In this document: in pieces, positions 17,101-25,966 of the stretch | How the letters are laid out: each line of letters begins with the position of its first letter | How positions within the stretch are numbered: position 1 is the first letter of the stretch | Source of the DNA: Verrucomicrobiota bacterium | GTDB lineage: Bacteria > Verrucomicrobiota > Verrucomicrobiia > Limisphaerales > UBA9464 | DNA length: 34,391 bases | Reading direction: 5' to 3' | NCBI GenBank assembly: GCA_947454705.1 | Contig: CANGKZ010000053.1 | Coordinates: 1-34,391 of the forward strand | The notes under the pieces: generated by a model | Told to the model about the DNA's origin: nothing | Database searches by the model: none | Seen by the model: only the letters and a program-made list of their open reading frames with translations | Program-made: the position numbers and the translations under genes

Positions 17101-17706
17101 GTGGGTGAAACGGAGATCAACTGGCCGGAATTGCTGCGAGCCGCGGACAATGCGTCCGCAGTCGAGCAACTCCGCGGCCTCGTGCTCGCCGCACTCCGTG
17201 TGGCGCTTCGGGATCGTTCCGATGTGTCCGAGGCCCACCTCGAGGATTTCACGCAGGAATCGATTGTTCGCATCCTCGCGCAGCTCGATCGATTTTCCGG
17301 CCGAAGCCGGTTCACCACCTGGGCCCATGCGGTGGCGATCAACACCGCCTTCACCGAGCTCCGACGCAAACGCTGGCAGGACGTGTCGCTCGACGCCCTC
17401 ACCGAGGGAGGACGCCAACTCGCCGAGCATCCCTTTGCCCCTGCGGAATCCACCGAGTCGAGCGAGGAGCGGACCGTTCTTCTGGACGTCCTCCACCGGG
17501 CCATCGCCGAAAAACTCTCCGAACGCCAGCGTACCGCGATTGTCGGGGAATTGCAGGGACTGCCCTTCGACCAGGTCGTCGCCCTGCTCGGGACCAATCG
17601 AAACGCCGCCTACAAACTCCTTCACGACGCCCGCAAGGCCTTAAAACAGCACCTCGCCGCCGCGGGCATTTCCGCCGAAACGATCCGCTCCACCTTCGCC
17701 CCATGA
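17101..17706 (+). CDS. ECF-like RNA polymerase sigma factor
   Basis: This 201-residue protein has sigma region 2 at about 24-92 (HLEDFTQESIVRILAQLDRF, then SRFTTWAHAVAINTAFTELRRKRW), which covers core binding and -10 recognition. Region 4 at about 126-183 (LSERQRTAIVGELQGLPFDQVVALLGTNRNAAYKLLHDARKAL) binds the -35 element. Region 3 is absent, as in ECF factors. GTG 17101 is the only start before region 2 that keeps the normal length. The stop overlaps the next gene's ATG (ATGA), so the small zinc-finger protein is translationally coupled and is the probable anti-sigma factor. The next gene, a haloperoxidase, is coupled in the same way and is the likely target or effector. Confidence 0.9.
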   Translation: MGETEINWPELLRAADNASAVEQLRGLVLAALRVALRDRSDVSEAHLEDFTQESIVRILAQLDRFSGRSRFTTWAHAVAINTAFTELRRKRWQDVSLDALTEGGRQLAEHPFAPAESTESSEERTVLLDVLHRAIAEKLSERQRTAIVGELQGLPFDQVVALLGTNRNAAYKLLHDARKALKQHLAAAGISAETIRSTFAP

Positions 17707-17939
17707 ACCCGCTCAATTCCCAACAAGTGCGCGAGCTGATCCGAGTCGTGGATCAGACCCGGGAGGTCGAGATCACCTGCAGCGAATGCCGCGACGCAGT
17801 GGGCGAATACCTGGAACGCCGCCTCGCCGGTCTTCCCATCGATGCCGCCCTCGAACGGGTGGAACATCACTTCACACTCTGCCCGGAATGCCGTGAGGAA
17901 TTCGAGGCTTTGAAAAAGGTCCTGAACGCCACCGGATGA
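17703..17939 (+). CDS. Small zinc-finger anti-sigma factor (ZAS-like)
   Basis: This 78-residue protein overlaps the sigma gene by 4 bp. It contains H56-x3-C60-x2-C63 (HFTLCPEC), the core of zinc-binding anti-sigma domains, and an earlier CSEC pair (C26, C29). It has no membrane helix, so it would be a soluble cytoplasmic anti-sigma factor, perhaps responding to thiol oxidation or metal. The extra CxxC could make the site redox-sensitive, but this is inference. Its ATGA overlap with the downstream haloperoxidase gene keeps the stoichiometry linked. Confidence 0.82.
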   Translation: MNPLNSQQVRELIRVVDQTREVEITCSECRDAVGEYLERRLAGLPIDAALERVEHHFTLCPECREEFEALKKVLNATG

Positions 17940-20086
17940 ATCCTTCGAGGCCGCACCCGATTCCCGCGACTCAGGTGTACCAATATCGGTACTCGCATCT
18001 TTCGATGGATTCGCGGCCGCGCAGCGTTGCCGTAGTTCTGCTTCTGCTGCTTCTGTCGCTGACCCAAGGAGTGGTCCTTGCTGCCCCCACCATCGCACGG
18101 ACCTGGTGCGAAGAGACACTCGCCGCCATCCGCATCGATCGTCCCCACCCGCCCGCGCACGCCCGAAACCTGTTTCATCTTTCCGTCGTGATGTACGACG
18201 CGTGGGCCGCCTACGACCCCACCGCCCTCGGCTATTTGCATCACGAGCGCGCCTCGGCCACCGACGTGGAGGGCGCGCGTAGGGAAGCCGTCAGCTTCGC
18301 CGCCTACCGGCTCCTGCTTCACCGCTACTCCTTTTCCGCCAACGCGACGGCCACCCGAATTGCGCTCGATGCCCGCATGGTCGAACTGGGGTACGATGCC
18401 ACGTTCACCAACACCGTCGGTTCCACTCCGGCCGCGCTTGGAAATCGAATTGCCGCCGATGTGATCGCCTGGGGCGCCACCGATGGTTCCAACGAATCCG
18501 GCGGTTATGACGACCCCGGATACGTGAATCCGCAACGCCCACTGATCGTGCTGCTCAACGGCGAGGTCGGCGGATTCGGCATCTCGCCCCTCACCGATCC
18601 CAACCGCTGGCAACCGCTCGGATTCGACGGAGCTGCACGGTTCCAGAACGGCCTCGCCGCCAGTTCGCTCCAGCCCTACCAAGGCGTCACGTGGCTGCGC
18701 ACCCTGCCCTTTGCCCTGTACCGTCCCATCCCCGGAATTCCCTGGTTCGACCCCGGTCCGCCCTCACGACTCGGAACCCTCACCGACGCGCAATACAAGG
18801 AAGGCGCGATGTTTGTGCTCAAGGCCGCAACCGAATTGGAAAGCGATGAAGTGGTGGATCGCTCCCCGGGCAATATCGGGAACAATTCCGTTGGCGCCGA
18901 CGATGGACACGGGCACGCCAACAATCCAGTCACCGGCCAACCCTTTGCCCCAAATCCGGTACGCCTCGGCGACTACACCCGCGTGATGGCGGAATACTGG
19001 GCCGACGGGCCAAGCTCCGAGACGCCCCCCGGACACTGGTTCCTGCTTGCGAACCAGGTTTCCGATAACCCCCTCACCCAAAAGCGAATCGGTGGAAGTG
19101 GTCCGCTCGTGGATGATCTGGAATGGGACATCAAAACTTATCTGTTGGTCGGCTCCGCCATGCACGATGCCGCGTGCTCGGCGTGGAGCCTCAAACGGTT
19201 CTATGAGGGCACCCGCCCCATTACCGCGATTCGCTACATGGCGTTGCTTGGCCAGTCCAGCGATCGATCACTTCCCTCGTACCATCCCAGTGGATTGCCC
19301 CTGCAATCCGGCCTCGTGGAACTCGTCACCGCCGCCACGGCAGCGCCTGGCGGACGCCATGCAGGAGTCGGCGTGGCGGGCGACGTCGTGGTGTTCTCCT
19401 GGCCCGGTGAACCGGTGGATCGAACCAATCAAGTGCAGAACCTGCGCTGGGTTCGGGGTGTCGATTGGGTTCCGTACCAGCGGAAGAATTTCGTCACCCC
19501 GGCCTTTCCGGGCTACGTGTCAGGGCACAGCACCTTCAGTCGCGCTGGAGCCGAAGCGCTTACCAGCATCACCGGATCGCCGGTTTTTCCCGGTGGATTC
19601 GGCCGCGTGGTCGCCAAGGCCAATTCATTTCTCAGCGCCGAACGCGGACCGAGCCGCGACACGGAGATTCAATGGCCCACCTACTACGACATCGCCGACC
19701 TCGCCGGTCAGTCGCGTCGTTGGGGCGGCATCCACGTGCCGGAGGATGATTTTGTGGGACGTGTCCTCGGGCTCAAGGTGGGACAGCGCGCGTGGAGTCT
19801 CGTGCAACGCTACTGGGATGCCAGCATCCTGACCGATGGCGTGACCACCACCGTGAAGCGTTCGTCCGACGGCCAATCCCTGCTCTTCAGCACCGTGGAA
19901 GCGCACCGCTCCCTGGCGTACCAACTTCAGTCCACCACCGACTTCACCACTTGGCAGCCGGCATCCGCAGCGGTGGTCGCGACCGATGTGAACCTTACCT
20001 TCCCCGCGCCGCTGTCCTCCAACGCGCGGTATTTCCGAATCGCGGTCGCGGCCTCGGTCGATGGGCTGCCCAAGGGAGCGTTTTGA
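17936..20086 (+). CDS. Secreted vanadium-dependent haloperoxidase-like protein (PAP2 superfamily)
   Basis: This 716-residue protein carries the vanadate-binding residues of the family: K420 and R427 (LKRFYEGTRPITAIR), S529-G530-H531 (PGYVSGHSTFSRAG), R594/R595 and H600 (RRWGGIHVPEDD). These are the Lys/Arg, SGH and Arg/His parts of the vanadium haloperoxidase and acid phosphatase site. The C-terminal 80 residues are a beta domain (YQLQSTTDFTTWQP...ARYFRI) common at the ends of secreted verrucomicrobial proteins. ATG 17936 overlaps the anti-sigma stop (ATGA). The ATG at 18005 (residue 24) gives a tidier signal peptide of hydrophobic leucines (about 31-50) and may be the true start. Whether it halogenates or dephosphorylates cannot be decided here. 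Confidence 0.85.
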   Translation: MNPSRPHPIPATQVYQYRYSHLSMDSRPRSVAVVLLLLLLSLTQGVVLAAPTIARTWCEETLAAIRIDRPHPPAHARNLFHLSVVMYDAWAAYDPTALGYLHHERASATDVEGARREAVSFAAYRLLLHRYSFSANATATRIALDARMVELGYDATFTNTVGSTPAALGNRIAADVIAWGATDGSNESGGYDDPGYVNPQRPLIVLLNGEVGGFGISPLTDPNRWQPLGFDGAARFQNGLAASSLQPYQGVTWLRTLPFALYRPIPGIPWFDPGPPSRLGTLTDAQYKEGAMFVLKAATELESDEVVDRSPGNIGNNSVGADDGHGHANNPVTGQPFAPNPVRLGDYTRVMAEYWADGPSSETPPGHWFLLANQVSDNPLTQKRIGGSGPLVDDLEWDIKTYLLVGSAMHDAACSAWSLKRFYEGTRPITAIRYMALLGQSSDRSLPSYHPSGLPLQSGLVELVTAATAAPGGRHAGVGVAGDVVVFSWPGEPVDRTNQVQNLRWVRGVDWVPYQRKNFVTPAFPGYVSGHSTFSRAGAEALTSITGSPVFPGGFGRVVAKANSFLSAERGPSRDTEIQWPTYYDIADLAGQSRRWGGIHVPEDDFVGRVLGLKVGQRAWSLVQRYWDASILTDGVTTTVKRSSDGQSLLFSTVEAHRSLAYQLQSTTDFTTWQPASAAVVATDVNLTFPAPLSSNARYFRIAVAASVDGLPKGAF

Positions 20087-20119
20087 GCTCGATCGCATGG
20101 GAGGATGTAGCGTGAATTT

Positions 20120-21060
20120 GGAGTGCGGCGGCAGAGCGCAGCGTCGACACCGCTTTCGAAACCGTTCGTGGTGCCGCACCGACCGATTACACCGCATCGG
20201 CCTAAAAAACATCCCCGAATCCACTCTGCGTCTCCGCGCCTCTGCGGTTTCTTTGCCCTGCTGCGCGGTATGCGTTGCGATGCGTCGCCCCTTGTATAAG
20301 TGGGGCGCGCGACTATTCACGGCGCGGGTGGAACCGCGCCCTCCACAATGTTTGCGGCCTATGCGCTCGGTGGCCCCCATCCAGGGTGGAGGGCGTGGTT
20401 CCACCCACGCCCCATATTCGCCTGCGGACCCCGTGTGAAGTCGCAGGCCGAAACGTGAAAGCAACCGCTGAGACTCGGCGCCGTGCGATTGTGGAGTGCG
20501 GTGGCAGAGCGCAGCGTCGACACCGCTTTCGAAACCGTTCGTGGTGCCGCACCGACCGACGACGTCGCATCGGCCTAAAAACATCCCCGAATCCACTCTG
20601 CGTCTCCGCGCCTCTGCGGTTTATTTGGCCGGCTGCGCGGTTGGCGTTGCAATGCGTCGCCCCTTGTATAAGTGGGGCGCGCGATTATTCACGGCGCGGG
20701 TGGAACCGCGCCCTCCACAATGTTTGCGGCCTATGCGCTCGGTGGCCCCCATCCAGGGTGGAGGGCGTGGTTTCACCCACGCCCCATATTCGCCTGCGGA
20801 CCCCGTGTGAAGTCGCAGGCCGAAACGTGAAAGCCACCGCTGAGAATCGGCGCCGTGCGATTGTGGAGTGCGGTGGCAGAGCGCAGCGTCGACACCGCTT
20901 TCGAAACCGTTCGTGGTTTCACACCGACCGATGACATCGCATCGGCCTAAAAAACATCCCCGAATCCACTCTGCGTCTCCGCGCCTCTGCGGTTCATTTG
21001 CCCTGCTGTGCGGTTGGCGCTGACCAAAGCGGCGTGGCGCTGCGCTTCCCGCCGCACTCC
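20120..21060 (+). repeat. Family 1 large repeat array, copy 2 (complete)
   Basis: The unit start GAGTGCGG is at 20121, 20494 and 20866, giving periods of 373 and 372 bp, and the array closes with CCGCCGCACTCC at 21060. The ends are imperfect inverted copies (TTGGAGTGCGGCGG and its complement). Within each unit, 26-base arms at 20321-20346 and 20386-20411 (second pair about 373 bp later) are inverted copies with two mismatches. GCCTGCG/CGCAGGC is another stem. It sits between two convergent genes. The open frames here (up to 219 codons) change frame with each copy and are treated as non-coding. Confidence 0.92.
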
Positions 21061-21098
21061 AAAAGGCCGGGGCTTCGAACCCCTCGCGCCTCCCGCCC

Positions 21099-22601
21099 TC
21101 AGGCCAACACATTCTTCACCACCTGCCCATCCACATCGGTGAGCCGACGCTCCAATCCGTTGTGATAGTAGGTGAGTCGCTCGTGATCGAGGCCGAGCAG
21201 ATGCAGGATCGTGGCGTGGAAATCGTGAACCGTGACGATGTTCTCCACCGCCTTGTAGCCAAACTCGTCGGTCGATCCGTGGCTGAATCCCTTCTTCACC
21301 CCGGCCCCCGCCATCCAGGTGGTGAACCCCGAGGGATTGTGATCCCGCCCCTTCGACCCTTTTTGGAACGTCGGCATGCGACCAAATTCGGTACACCACA
21401 CGACCAGCGTGTTTTCCAGGAGTCCGCGCTGCTTGAGGTCGATCAGCAGCGCCGCCGTCGGCTTGTCCAGCACCGGGCCATGCACGCTGTACTGGCCGAG
21501 AAGGTCCTTATGCCCGTCCCAGTTGCTCACGCCTTCGCCGCCGGTCTGATACGCGCCGTTGAACACCTGCACGAAGCGGACGCCCTTCTCCACCAGCCGA
21601 CGCGCTAAAATGCAGTTCCGCGCGTACGCCGCGCGGGTTTCCAGGATCTTGGATCCGCCCTCGTCTGCCCCGTAAAGCTTGAGGATGTGGGCCGGTTCAT
21701 TGGAAAGATCGGCCACCTCCGGAACGGTGAGCTGCATGCGCGCCGCCAGCTCGTAGCTCGCGATGCGGGCCGCGAGTTCGGAATCCCCGGGAAACCGTGC
21801 CGCGTGCTGCTCGTTCAACCGCTGGAGGAATCCACGGGTGGCGCTGTCGCGGTCCGATGCAATCGAACCCGGCCGCGAGAGATTTCGAATCGGGCGCGTG
21901 GCGTTGAACTCCGTCCCCTGGAACGCCGCGGGAAGGAATCCGGGAGCCCAATTGTTCACGCTGTTCTGCGGCTTTCCTCGGTGATCCGGAATCGCGACAT
22001 ACGCCGGCAGCGACTGATCCGAACTCCCCAGCGCATACGTCGCCCACGCCCCGAGGCTGGGAAATCCGTCCAGCGTGTTGCCGGTGGACATGTAGTTTTC
22101 CCCGGGGCCGTGCGTGTTGGTCTTCCCCTGCATCGAATGGATGAAGCACATCTCATCGGCCAGCGCCCCGAGGTGCGGCACCAATTCTGAAATCATCTTG
22201 CCCGACTTGCCGCGCGGCTTGAATTCCCACGGACTCCGGGTCAGCGCTCCCTGCTCGCCCTGGAACGTGATCAATTTTTCCTGCCCAGGCATGGGCATGC
22301 CGTGACGGCGAATCAGCTCGGGCTTGTAGTCGAACGTGTCCAGATGACTGCACGCGCCGCTGCAGAAGATCATCAGGACGTTCTTGGCCTTCGGATCGAA
22401 GTGCGACTTCCTCGGCGCGTACGGACGCCCCGGCTCAATGGCCGGCCGGAGGGGTTCCAATCCTGATACCGTCGCCCCGAGCAGGCCCTGGCGCGACAGC
22501 AGATGCGCCAGCGCGATCGATCCGAGGCCGATGCCGGCATCCCCGAGAAAACGGCGACGATTCAACATCGGACTTCCCAGCGCTGGCATTGGATTGCTCA
22601 T
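21099..22601 (-). CDS. DUF1501 family protein, Tat-exported (second copy)
   Basis: This 500-residue protein has a twin-arginine leader near the start ([22 protein letters not shown]15-R17), implying export in folded form. It continues with [55 protein letters not shown] and a final WCTEFGRMP, the DUF1501 pattern. It differs clearly from the copy at 5141-6478, so the two are not a recent duplication. The frame is open to 22835; the ATG at 22601 is preferred because residues before it look non-coding and the Tat motif would be too far in. An alternative start is Met12. The gene lies 28 bp downstream of the PSCyt1 partner, on the same strand, so they probably share a message. Confidence 0.88.
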   Translation of the reverse strand: MSNPMPALGSPMLNRRRFLGDAGIGLGSIALAHLLSRQGLLGATVSGLEPLRPAIEPGRPYAPRKSHFDPKAKNVLMIFCSGACSHLDTFDYKPELIRRHGMPMPGQEKLITFQGEQGALTRSPWEFKPRGKSGKMISELVPHLGALADEMCFIHSMQGKTNTHGPGENYMSTGNTLDGFPSLGAWATYALGSSDQSLPAYVAIPDHRGKPQNSVNNWAPGFLPAAFQGTEFNATRPIRNLSRPGSIASDRDSATRGFLQRLNEQHAARFPGDSELAARIASYELAARMQLTVPEVADLSNEPAHILKLYGADEGGSKILETRAAYARNCILARRLVEKGVRFVQVFNGAYQTGGEGVSNWDGHKDLLGQYSVHGPVLDKPTAALLIDLKQRGLLENTLVVWCTEFGRMPTFQKGSKGRDHNPSGFTTWMAGAGVKKGFSHGSTDEFGYKAVENIVTVHDFHATILHLLGLDHERLTYYHNGLERRLTDVDGQVVKNVLA

Positions 22602-22629
22602 GGAGAGGGAGGGACGAAGAACTTGAAAC

Positions 22630-25524
22630 TCAGGGAATAAACACGAACTCGCTCGAGTTGAGAACCGCGCGACACAGCGCAGGCAACCCTTGTGAGGCCA
22701 CAAAAGCCGCGGCATCGGACGCCTCGCGTCGATCCGGCTCGCGGTTGTAGGCCAGCACCCACCCCCGGCGAATCTGCGCCGAAACCTTCCCGCCTGCCTC
22801 GCGACGCAGACGGCTGGCGAACTGTTCCGCCTCATCGAGCACGAACTGGCTGTTGAACAAATTCAATGCCTGCAGCGGCGTGGTGGACACACTGCGCTTC
22901 GGCGTCACGAGGCTGCCATCCGGACAATCGAATGCGCCGAAGATTCCATCCTGCTCCATGCGCACCTTGAAGGCGTAGATCATCCGACGCGACTCCGCCG
23001 GACCAAACCGTTCCTTCGGTTGATAGTGATACACATTCTCTCGATCCACCTCGTGCAGGTAAAACGCGGGTCCACCGGCGGTGCGGTCCAGGTTTCCACT
23101 CACCGCGAGCATCGTGTCGCGAATCCCCTCCGCCTCCAGTCGCCGCGGCGGAAAGCGCCACAACAACCGGCTCCCGGCATCCACGCGCAAGGCGTCGGGA
23201 CGCGGCCGGCTCGATTGGCGCCACGTGGCCGAGATGAGGATCTGCCGCTGCAACCGCTTTAGACTCCAGCCGTGCGACACCAGGTCCGACGCGAGCCAGT
23301 CGAGCAACTCCGGGTGCGTGGGCTTGGCCCCGTTGCGTCCGAAATCATTCGGCGTGGTGACCAATCCGGATCCGAACTGATGCTGCCAGATGCGGTTGAC
23401 GATCACGCGCGCAGTCAGCGGGTTATCGGGACTCGCGATCCAGTCCGCGAGAGCCACGCGACGCTCCTGCTCCGACGCGTTGGTCGAGAGATTGAGCGGA
23501 CGGAATATCGCCAGCGTTCCCGGGGCCACCGGTTCCCGTTTGGACATCGGATCGCCGCGATGCAACCGGTGCGTGACTCCGGGCGAACCAAAATTCCCCG
23601 CGTAAACCATCTCGGACTTCGCAAGAACATCGCGCTGTTTGCGCAGCGACTCCAACGACGCCAATGCGGCACGTCCCTCACCGGCCTCCGCCTTGGACCA
23701 CCCTTCGAACCGATACACCGGCACCTTGGATTTGGCCTTGGCGACCGGCGTCTTCAACGGTTCGCGATCCGCAGAACTCGCCACCAAGCGCCATTCGTTG
23801 GTCCGCGTGGCCACCTCGATGCGATAATCGGTCGGCAGCCGATCCCGATAGGCCCCCTCGCGGTCGCGTCCCCACACCACCCGTTCGATCCGCTCCGGTT
23901 TTGCCAGTTCCAGCTGCACCCATCCGCCGCCCGACTCGCTGGAGATCCACGAAAAATTGTTCCCGTATTTGCCGTCGTTGATGTGTTCCAACGCATGCGC
24001 GGCGAATCCGGGAAGCGTCCCCGAGGCCGTGGCCCGGGTGCCGCGACTCGCGAGGGCCACATTCACGTTCCCCGACCACACCTCCAATTCATCCAAACAC
24101 GGCTGGCTGCCCGTCGTGGCCAAAACGGTGAATCGAATCCAACGCGCTTCAGTGGCCGGGAACTCCTCGCGATTGATTGCGAAATCCACCGCCGGCCGAA
24201 GTGTCGTCGCAGCCGCTGCACTTCCGGGAATGCCGTTGGTTTGATTGGCGCCTTCCTTGAACCGGGCCAACTGCCGTTCGAGCCCGGCCATCTCCGAGTC
24301 GATCCGCTTCAATTCCGCATCGCGTCCCGCTGGAAGTGGCAGCGCACGCTCGCCGTGCCGGACGCCGGAAAACAACGCGACCATCGAGTAATACTCCCGA
24401 TGCGAGATCGGATCGAACTTGTGCGAGTGGCACCGCGCGCACCCGAGCGTGAGGCCGAGGAATGCGGTGCCGGTGGTGGACACCATGTCGTCGAGCTCAT
24501 CCGCCCGCTGCTGCAAGGTGAGCGTGGGATCCGGGCTGCCCACGATGTCCACCGGACCGCCGACCAGAAAGCCCGTACCCACATCCACCCCGAGCGCGTC
24601 GCCGGCGATTTGTTCGCGGACAAAACGATCGAAGGGTTTGTCCGAGTTGAACGCAGCAATCACGTAATCCCGGAACCGCCAGGCGTTGAGCCGTTCGCGA
24701 TTCGTCTCAAACCCGTTGCTTTCGGCGAAGCGTACGATGTCGAGCCAATGCCGTGCCCAACGTTCGCCATAGCGGGGATCATCGAGCACACGATCCACGA
24801 GACGCTCGAAGGCCAGCGGTTTGCGGTCGGAGACAAAGGCTGCCACTTCCTCCGGCGACGGCGGCATCCCGAGCATCACGAAATACAACCGACGGATCAG
24901 CGTGACCCGGTCGGCCTCGGGCGAAGGAGTCAGGCGATCCTGCATCAAGCGAGAGGCGACGAACGCATCGATCGGATTCGAAGCCGCTGCAGTGCGGTTC
25001 GCTCCAGCGCCTGCGGGGACGGAAACGGCAGGAACGGCAGGAGCCTGAACGGGACGGAAGGCCCAGTGCGAACGGATCGGGTCTTCCTCGACCTGCGCGA
25101 CGTCCGGAGCCTTTGCGCCTTGGTCGATCCACGCGCGGAGCGTGCTGATCTCGGCAGACGAAAGTGGGTCGCCCTTGGCCGGCATTCGGGAATCCGGAAT
25201 GAGCCCCGCCACCAAATGAATGATCGCGCTGTTGGCGCTGTTGCCCGGGAGGATGGCAGGTGCGTGGGTCTCGCCTCCGCGGATCAGGGCGGGAAGCGAA
25301 TCGACGCGAAATCCGCCCTTCTGCTTTTCAGGCCCGTGGCATGACAGGCACGACCGTTCCAAAATCGGTCGAATCTCGCGGGTGAAATCCACCGGGCGGG
25401 TCGCCGCCGGGGGCAGCGTCGAAGTATCGGGAGTTGCTGCGATCGCCGCGGCGGCGCTGCTGGTGACAACGGCGACGACGGACAGAATCCAGATCGCGAT
25501 TCGCGATCGGAGGTCTGTCGTCAT
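22630..25524 (-). CDS. Secreted haem protein PSCyt1-DUF1549-(F5/8C-like)-DUF1553
   Basis: This 964-residue protein has a hydrophobic N-terminus (about 10-30) and PSCyt1 with CLSCH (C59, C62, H63). DUF1549 (about 182-400) ends in [22 protein letters not shown] (C361, C364, H365). An inserted beta domain (about 445-590) follows: [24 protein letters not shown] then [23 protein letters not shown], which resembles an F5/8 type C (discoidin) carbohydrate-binding fold. DUF1553 is at the end ([36 protein letters not shown]). The F5/8C insertion suggests binding to a polysaccharide, but the ligand is unknown. The ATG at 25524 starts MTTDLRSR; 25542 is also possible. The DUF1501 partner is 28 bp downstream. 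Confidence 0.88.
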   Translation of the reverse strand: MTTDLRSRIAIWILSVVAVVTSSAAAAIAATPDTSTLPPAATRPVDFTREIRPILERSCLSCHGPEKQKGGFRVDSLPALIRGGETHAPAILPGNSANSAIIHLVAGLIPDSRMPAKGDPLSSAEISTLRAWIDQGAKAPDVAQVEEDPIRSHWAFRPVQAPAVPAVSVPAGAGANRTAAASNPIDAFVASRLMQDRLTPSPEADRVTLIRRLYFVMLGMPPSPEEVAAFVSDRKPLAFERLVDRVLDDPRYGERWARHWLDIVRFAESNGFETNRERLNAWRFRDYVIAAFNSDKPFDRFVREQIAGDALGVDVGTGFLVGGPVDIVGSPDPTLTLQQRADELDDMVSTTGTAFLGLTLGCARCHSHKFDPISHREYYSMVALFSGVRHGERALPLPAGRDAELKRIDSEMAGLERQLARFKEGANQTNGIPGSAAAATTLRPAVDFAINREEFPATEARWIRFTVLATTGSQPCLDELEVWSGNVNVALASRGTRATASGTLPGFAAHALEHINDGKYGNNFSWISSESGGGWVQLELAKPERIERVVWGRDREGAYRDRLPTDYRIEVATRTNEWRLVASSADREPLKTPVAKAKSKVPVYRFEGWSKAEAGEGRAALASLESLRKQRDVLAKSEMVYAGNFGSPGVTHRLHRGDPMSKREPVAPGTLAIFRPLNLSTNASEQERRVALADWIASPDNPLTARVIVNRIWQHQFGSGLVTTPNDFGRNGAKPTHPELLDWLASDLVSHGWSLKRLQRQILISATWRQSSRPRPDALRVDAGSRLLWRFPPRRLEAEGIRDTMLAVSGNLDRTAGGPAFYLHEVDRENVYHYQPKERFGPAESRRMIYAFKVRMEQDGIFGAFDCPDGSLVTPKRSVSTTPLQALNLFNSQFVLDEAEQFASRLRREAGGKVSAQIRRGWVLAYNREPDRREASDAAAFVASQGLPALCRAVLNSSEFVFIP

Positions 25525-25683
25525 GGAGGAGGATGTCAGCATGAGCCGCGGGACCGGGTCTAACTTGGCGAAGATTCTAGGGAAGCCCGCCGGATTGTCT
25601 TTCGATTTCCACCCGACTCCGACGTTTCCCGCCGCCGCACCCATTCAGCGAATTCCAGCGCCGGGAGAAAAGAGACATTTCAA

Positions 25684-25711
25684 ACCGCGGAGGCGCGGAG
25701 ACGCGGAGGTT
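25684..25711. repeat. Short GCGGAGACGCGGAGG phrase
   Basis: AACCGCGGAGGCGCGG then AGACGCGGAGG is the reverse complement of the TCTCCGCGCCTCTGCGGTT phrase inside family 1 units. Here it stands alone, outside an array. Confidence 0.6.
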
Positions 25712-25756
25712 CGAAGGAGTGGAGATTCGAGCCCCGTCCTGCACCCAATGAATGGT

Positions 25757-25858
25757 AAAGCGCCAGAGGACTGGCGCACTCCACGACGCTGTCGTGACTC
25801 CATCCCCCGCACGGCGAACTCCGCCAGGTCTTGGACTGCGGTAGTCCTCTACCGCTTT
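25757..25858. repeat. 102-bp inverted-repeat element (MITE-like)
   Basis: The left end AAAGCGCCAGAGGACTGGCG and the reverse complement of the right end AAAGCGGTAGAGGACTACCG differ at only a few positions. Each end is itself a small near-palindrome (CGCCAGAGGACTGGCG). The left arm continues into CACTCCACGAC and the right into GTCTTGGACTG. There is no coding content. Confidence 0.75.
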
Positions 25859-25925
25859 TGCCGGAGCGAACGACGCCAAGCTGAAAACGGTCCAGGAAAT
25901 CGATGACCAACGCTGATTACTACCT

Positions 25926-25956
25926 TCGTCCACCCACGTTCATCCGCGGTTGAAAC
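25926..25956. repeat. Oligonucleotide phrase TCCACCCACGTTCATCCGCG
   Basis: A variant of the stepwise phrase at 16546-16579 and 28622-28661. It lies next to the 3' end of recQ, so it is not a leader of that gene. Confidence 0.55.
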
Positions 25957-25966
25957 AGTCCGGGTC

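Noticed and set aside
20275-20934. A 219-codon open frame on the plus strand, plus related frames on both strands
   Set aside because: It lies entirely inside the family 1 array. The frame repeats itself with the array and has the odd composition of translated palindromes. There is no start signal or family match.
20120-21060. CRISPR array
   Set aside because: The units are about 373 bp with no short repeat/spacer alternation, and no cas gene is nearby.
23272-25344. A 690-codon frame opposite the PSCyt1 gene
   Set aside because: The minus-strand product has recognisable domains throughout. This frame is only its complement in a G+C-rich gene.
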